The notes under the pieces were generated by a model. The model did not search any database. It was given only the letters and a program-made list of their open reading frames with translations, and was not told the origin of the DNA. A stretch of DNA of 64,000 nt from Anaerolineae bacterium (GTDB lineage Bacteria > Chloroflexota > Anaerolineae > Aggregatilineales > J027): assembly GCA_008933735.1 (NCBI GenBank), contig WBUL01000009.1:62001-126000 (forward strand), in the 5' to 3' direction. How positions within the stretch are numbered: the stretch's first letter is position 1; each line of letters starts with the position of its first letter. Below, piece after piece: positions 63,601-64,000 of the stretch. The position numbers were made by a program, and so were the translations under genes.

Positions 63601-64000
63601 TGAAAATATTGACCGCATTGTTTCCTGTGATCGTGCTGTCTGTAATCTGAAGGGAACCATCAAAAATCCAGACGCCTCCCCCTTCTCCGGCTGTGCAGCC
63701 CTGGACAGTCACATTCTGCAAAATAACCTGACTGTCTGGGTTGAAGGAACGGATACATCCCCCTTCAGCAATATCGGCGTTGCCGTTTTGCAGCGTGGCC
63801 CCCTGGATTTCCAGGTTGGCAACCCCCTGAACATCGAAGATTCGGACACCGTTGAGGTTCTGGGCATCAATGACCGGATCACCGGTGCCGATGATGGTCA
63901 CGCTTTCATCAATATCCAGCGTGCTGGTGATCAAATAAGTTCCGGCAGGCAGATTAATGGTGTCGTCTCCCACCAGATTATTGGCTTCCTCAACTGCGGC
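53399..64000 (-). CDS. Giant surface protein: beta-helix, DUF11 repeats, LPQTG motif and C-terminal sortase domain (N-terminus outside window)
   Basis: More than 3500 uninterrupted codons, open at the right edge. In order (coordinates falling): a right-handed beta-helix region (64000 to about 62515); nine DUF11-type repeats, most starting like VTKTDAPDPV (62500-59050); a Gly/Ala helix ending YVRRRK (about 59000-58945), directly followed by a signal-peptide-like LLLILLMLLAVPVNTLYAQ; three copies of a ~130-residue module (RYEM...GIFEVYID...TLxIxNTG); two SdrD-B-like domains; calcium-type DTDGDTSPDS; another SdrD-B/Cna-B and a DUF11-like domain; a Thr/Gly linker; LPQTG (54650-54664); two membrane spans; a sortase domain with His at 54086-54088, Cys at 53900-53902 and Arg 13 residues later; and a fourth copy of the module. 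Likely a self-linked cell-surface adhesin. Confidence 0.88.
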   Translation of the reverse strand, partial: AAVEEANNLVGDDTINLPAGTYLITSTLDIDESVTIIGTGDPVIDAQNLNGVRIFDVQGVANLEIQGATLQNGNADIAEGGCIRSFNPDSQVILQNVTVQGCTAGEGGGVWIFDGSLQITDSTITGNNAVNIFTGGLGGAVVFIDDAGTANVVNITISNTTISDNTSDDSVAGIAVTLENNSTGSFNVMQLQNNDAPGAQGGGVITNNGTTTVLYSNSTIEGNDAGTSVGGLAIINVNLENMTIQNNTAVISTGGLLTNGIVQITDLNINNNSANGAGGIENLGGTLTITNSTIANNTALLSNGGGLSNVAGGILDISATTFSGNSAAAGNGGGIYNQSDNVNNTITNSTFSGNTAPAGSGGAIFNDNVPNPSVINLNHATLLGNTSPGGGIFNAAGSTMGVTNSIVTQSGAGGDCAGTGTYNNANNLAGGGQCGAAADVTNISATLANNGGPTQTHALQAGSNAINAVACVVATDQRGVTRPSPTGGQCDIGAVEFVSGTDLALLKGDAPDPVNAGAALAYTLTVENLVVSTSNATTIVLTDTLPVAVTFVSANASNGGNCLHNGTNPGGTVTCTWAGPLTPGNSFTATINVNVDALAGGLITNTANVTAAEADPDLGNNQATQDTTVIPTDFADMGVTKTDAPDPVFAGNTLTYTVTVTNDVASTLGANNVQMTDVLPTAVSFVSAVPTGGGVCNHNGAPTGGTVTCTWAGPLAPNTSQTVDITVDVSAGAPAGPINNTVAVTAVENDPITANNNFTEQTQVVVPQVDLQLTKTDAPDPVLAGNNLTYTLTIENLAATSNTDATNITLIDTLPAQLTFISATPSGTGICGNVVNTVTCDWAGPLAPGGTESVTITASVDGAAQGNITNTATVGAVENDPNAANNTVNETTLVNQPGTADLELTKTDSPDPIVAGGTLTYTLTATNLNISAANATNVVVTDTLPAGVTFQTVTSAPTAGACAEAAGVVTCNFATLAIGASETVTITVTVNPATLGTITNSATVAATEPDPVTGNNNVSVNTTVQAPFADVSVTKTDAPDPVVAGNPLTYTLTVTNAAAPTSNVDATGVVVTDTLPAGVTFQTVTSAPTAGACTEAGGVVTCNFATLAIGASETITINVNVNPAATGNLSNTVNVTANETDPTPGNNSASATTAVQAPSADVSVTKTDNPAVVAPGGALTYTVTVTNAATSTVPATGVVVTDTLPAGVTFQTVTSAPTAGACTEAGGVVTCNFATLAIGASETITINVTAGAAGTVTNTVNVTANETDPNLTNNSDSEDTLIAVPAADLLLTKSDAPDPAIVGVNLIYTIVVQNLPASNIPAANVVVTDTLPAGVTFVGVTSTPTTGACSQAAGTVTCNFTSIAVGSTENITITIQPTAIGPLSNTASVTTTSPDPNLANNSSTADTTVLDPSAALDIAVVKQVDDPNTFETDTIVYTVRVTNNGPAAATGLQITDTFPVAELTYGIVTAPGGTTYDTGTGIWNIGSLPATAPNNTLLLTIQATVNAGTAGTDIPNSAAVTALGAGLADTNPANDQSSVNVHVTAPLTVTKQAIDVNGGALQIGDSIAWIICALNTDTAPASNVVIRDNLDGNFLNAPTTLNVGVLATCPSSLPIAGLSATANLPAGNLNLVVPVPGSVPSGQFGVLYFETTVKDPGMSKNPSAPAFAFAGLIALAGLFYVRRRKAAVLLLILLMLLAVPVNTLYAQDDVPTAEVEPEAPPPLPFTEPSTTPSVTPEPPTETEVPSETAVPIPGATETPVPTDTFIPTAIPVETLPSGNIDPTPDAEGWMRYEMGDSRMVFTGLWELVVTESGDGNLSTSEAGAALAADFAGQSIRITYLRSSSAGIFEVYIDDVLVGAIDTYSEETVIETSQVFEVQPGLHRLEVVNTALSNPESEGIALELDYLEIQGVLLEPATPTPTLAVEEATETPTEVVTLTETPTAAPVETLTPTSTVEVTIVEPTPTPDGFIDDTEPLQDGWTRYEMSHADIQLLGNWNPVVSEFVSGGSYIYSTNANAAVELVFEGEAIRFDYLQFWNFGIFEVYIDGVLVMSMDGYSPESRLGTSAEFIVQPGTHTLRIQNTGQTSEVSEGIVIALDAIDVKTPAAAEVIPTATPEPAEEGWTRYEMSHPSFTFEGAWESLESEFVSGGSYVYSEEEDSAVTLEFTGDSIRVNYLKFFNFGIFEVYIDGERVATVDGYSVESQGAATDRFAVEPGTHTLQILNTGRSNAESSGIGVALDSVDVREIELPTSTPTPEPAASITGFVWMDADGDGAISDGDEPAAGFTLNLYADDGDVVFDADADTLTAALVVEDGSYEFADLTPGIYWVDAPDSTNPDWEALMVVAPGEADILEPIPTEETSGVEGEISGRVFNDNNANREWSGPGESGIRNAKVYVYLDNGDEVFDQNTDTLIDSVQVKADGSYNFAELPAGAYWVWLDENSLPANYMDTIATGNHGSQNPKLLVIEETTEETPIPEAEVPAVIITTEQEGDQTTVIVEDANFAYTLDTDGDTSPDSIEGSGDRDNDGIPNYLDAFDPNGVVYSVDAASNGNALAGVQLRLVWDNGGVLTPADTVQANPQTTGGDGGYRFDIVSGTTNGVQGTPRTFILEILALPSASYTFPSAIFPPEPTAFDASPTAGSGQITSFSRPPNAGDPATEHDFYMSFIIQQGDDPVVNNHIAVDVAALPPSVLNVNNSASATRSGNPNTFNSPPVGLLLNSNLGMTLVPNNSSTESAGATVTYTHTFTNTSTAQSDRIVFSLPTGSQTTWTRQLRILRGTTTLATVSAGGSSAPITVAPGESLILEHVVTIPIGTANGTVNTSIITATSQEATQVGATLSRTVTDVTLVQSGCLQGTLFHDVNNNGVRDANEPVFPNVRVIVTNTAGATVATLTTDANGGYSLGGIPAGIYTVRIDATSIQGGAPVFLNPTTGQAQLNVAVGGACVVGNFSMSIVDPAITKVGSVSQALPGEVVTFTINLTNPSSTAITNVTVVDPLNGLLVFNSATSTQGTSTFNSTNNTVTFNLGTVAGNATVTMTVTVTVSTLATPGTQINNTATLNYTEGPAETSPIATLTIPSPTTPTPTATATTTGGATNGTQSQAAQGGGGGGADTLPQTGYRPLPANTNLLFGLELASLSTMEITLMLLALVILLACIAWGVAQWLAENRSDRLARFFPNRPTRQLVQAVVAIAVVSSMVLSMVFATNLTQKSEKKPHLPEVADVSTFADIQPETTLPINWSEGGFQFAPPEVPASRIIIPRLGIDTELVSAPVVGTTWDVTELYDEVAHLDGTAYPGTMGNAVLAGHVQHQKGLGPFRNLSQLSKGDLIIAQGEDVEYTYIITDIMDVDPHAIEVTYPSNQPLLTLISCTRWDNDSWSYKGRLVVRAQFKSWRNTASEERQPTGTWRRYEVDGRDIHLDEDNDWEKVSSVFTSGGSYAYSRDDNAEINLSFTGEKIRIHYLYFWEFGMFDVYIDDKKVDTIDAYNPVSFVGSSDIYFLEPGRHKLRIVNTGQRNESAKGNVIALDAVDVYRADEE
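60261..60418 (-). repeat. Near-identical direct DNA repeat in DUF11 array, copy 1
   Basis: 158 bases almost identical to 60648-60805, with only a few differences, at a spacing of 387 bases (129 codons). It covers the second half of a DUF11 unit. A third, more diverged copy lies about 393 bases further on. Confidence 0.85.
60648..60805 (-). repeat. Near-identical direct DNA repeat in DUF11 array, copy 2
   Basis: Partner of 60261-60418. The similarity holds at silent positions, so it reflects recent duplication or gene conversion and not only protein conservation. Confidence 0.85.

Overview
The window reads as a chromosomal segment of an anaerobic or facultative bacterium, most likely a Chloroflexota (Anaerolineae-like) member. 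This is an inference from the combination of coenzyme F420 biosynthesis genes, giant surface proteins built from DUF11, PA14 and thrombospondin-3 modules, an Flp-type pilin signal, LPxTG/sortase chemistry and a fused NuoE-NuoF formate dehydrogenase subunit. No rRNA, tRNA, CRISPR array, transposase or phage gene was found. Coding density is very high: no gene-free stretch exceeds 300 bases, and the longest is 31226-31440.

Layout. 1-469 (-) is a cut-off NAD-dependent epimerase, divergent from an ABC exporter (575-2515, +). From 2525 to about 31225 almost everything is on the minus strand. This block holds (a) a molybdenum hydroxylase (Mo subunit 4708-6927, FAD/2Fe-2S subunit 7349-8788, an unknown membrane protein between them) with its maturation genes yqeB, yqeC-mocA and xdhC; (b) purine and hydantoin catabolism genes resembling the E. 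coli yge/ygf/yqe/ssnA/hyuA set: ssnA, carbamate kinase, ygeW, ygeY, hyuA and an 8-oxoguanine deaminase; (c) a complete-looking F420 set (cofC, cofD, cofE, an FbiB-type reductase, an NADPH:F420 reductase and an LLM oxidoreductase) sitting inside the purine genes; (d) a threonine synthase-like PLP enzyme where E. coli has the ygeX lyase; (e) CFA synthase, PRC-barrel, folD and several unknown genes. A reasonable model is anaerobic purine/urate breakdown with ATP recovered from carbamoyl phosphate and one-carbon units handled by FolD and the formate dehydrogenase further right.

31441-36609 (+) encodes a 1722-residue protein whose N-terminus is an Flp-pilin-type class III signal, followed by calcium-binding and sugar-binding modules. 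36739-41540 holds a guanylate-kinase-like protein, a solute-binding protein, a secreted glycoside hydrolase, a TetR regulator, two small membrane proteins and a phosphopantetheinyl transferase. 41633-44106 (+) encodes two c-type cytochromes, one with two haem motifs and one with nine.

44200-53279 (-) is a tight seven-gene NAD-dependent formate dehydrogenase operon (fdhA, mobA, NuoE-NuoF fusion, HoxU-like ferredoxin subunit, fdhD and two moeA paralogues, one with a periplasmic-binding-protein-like tail).

53399-64000 (-) is one uninterrupted reading frame of more than 3500 codons that runs off the window. It carries a beta-helix region, nine DUF11 repeats, an apparent internal membrane anchor followed by a signal peptide, four copies of an unrecognised ~130-residue module, SdrD-B-like domains, an LPQTG motif and then a sortase domain with His, Cys and Arg all in place. 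A sortase joined in cis to its own candidate sorting signal is the most unusual feature here.
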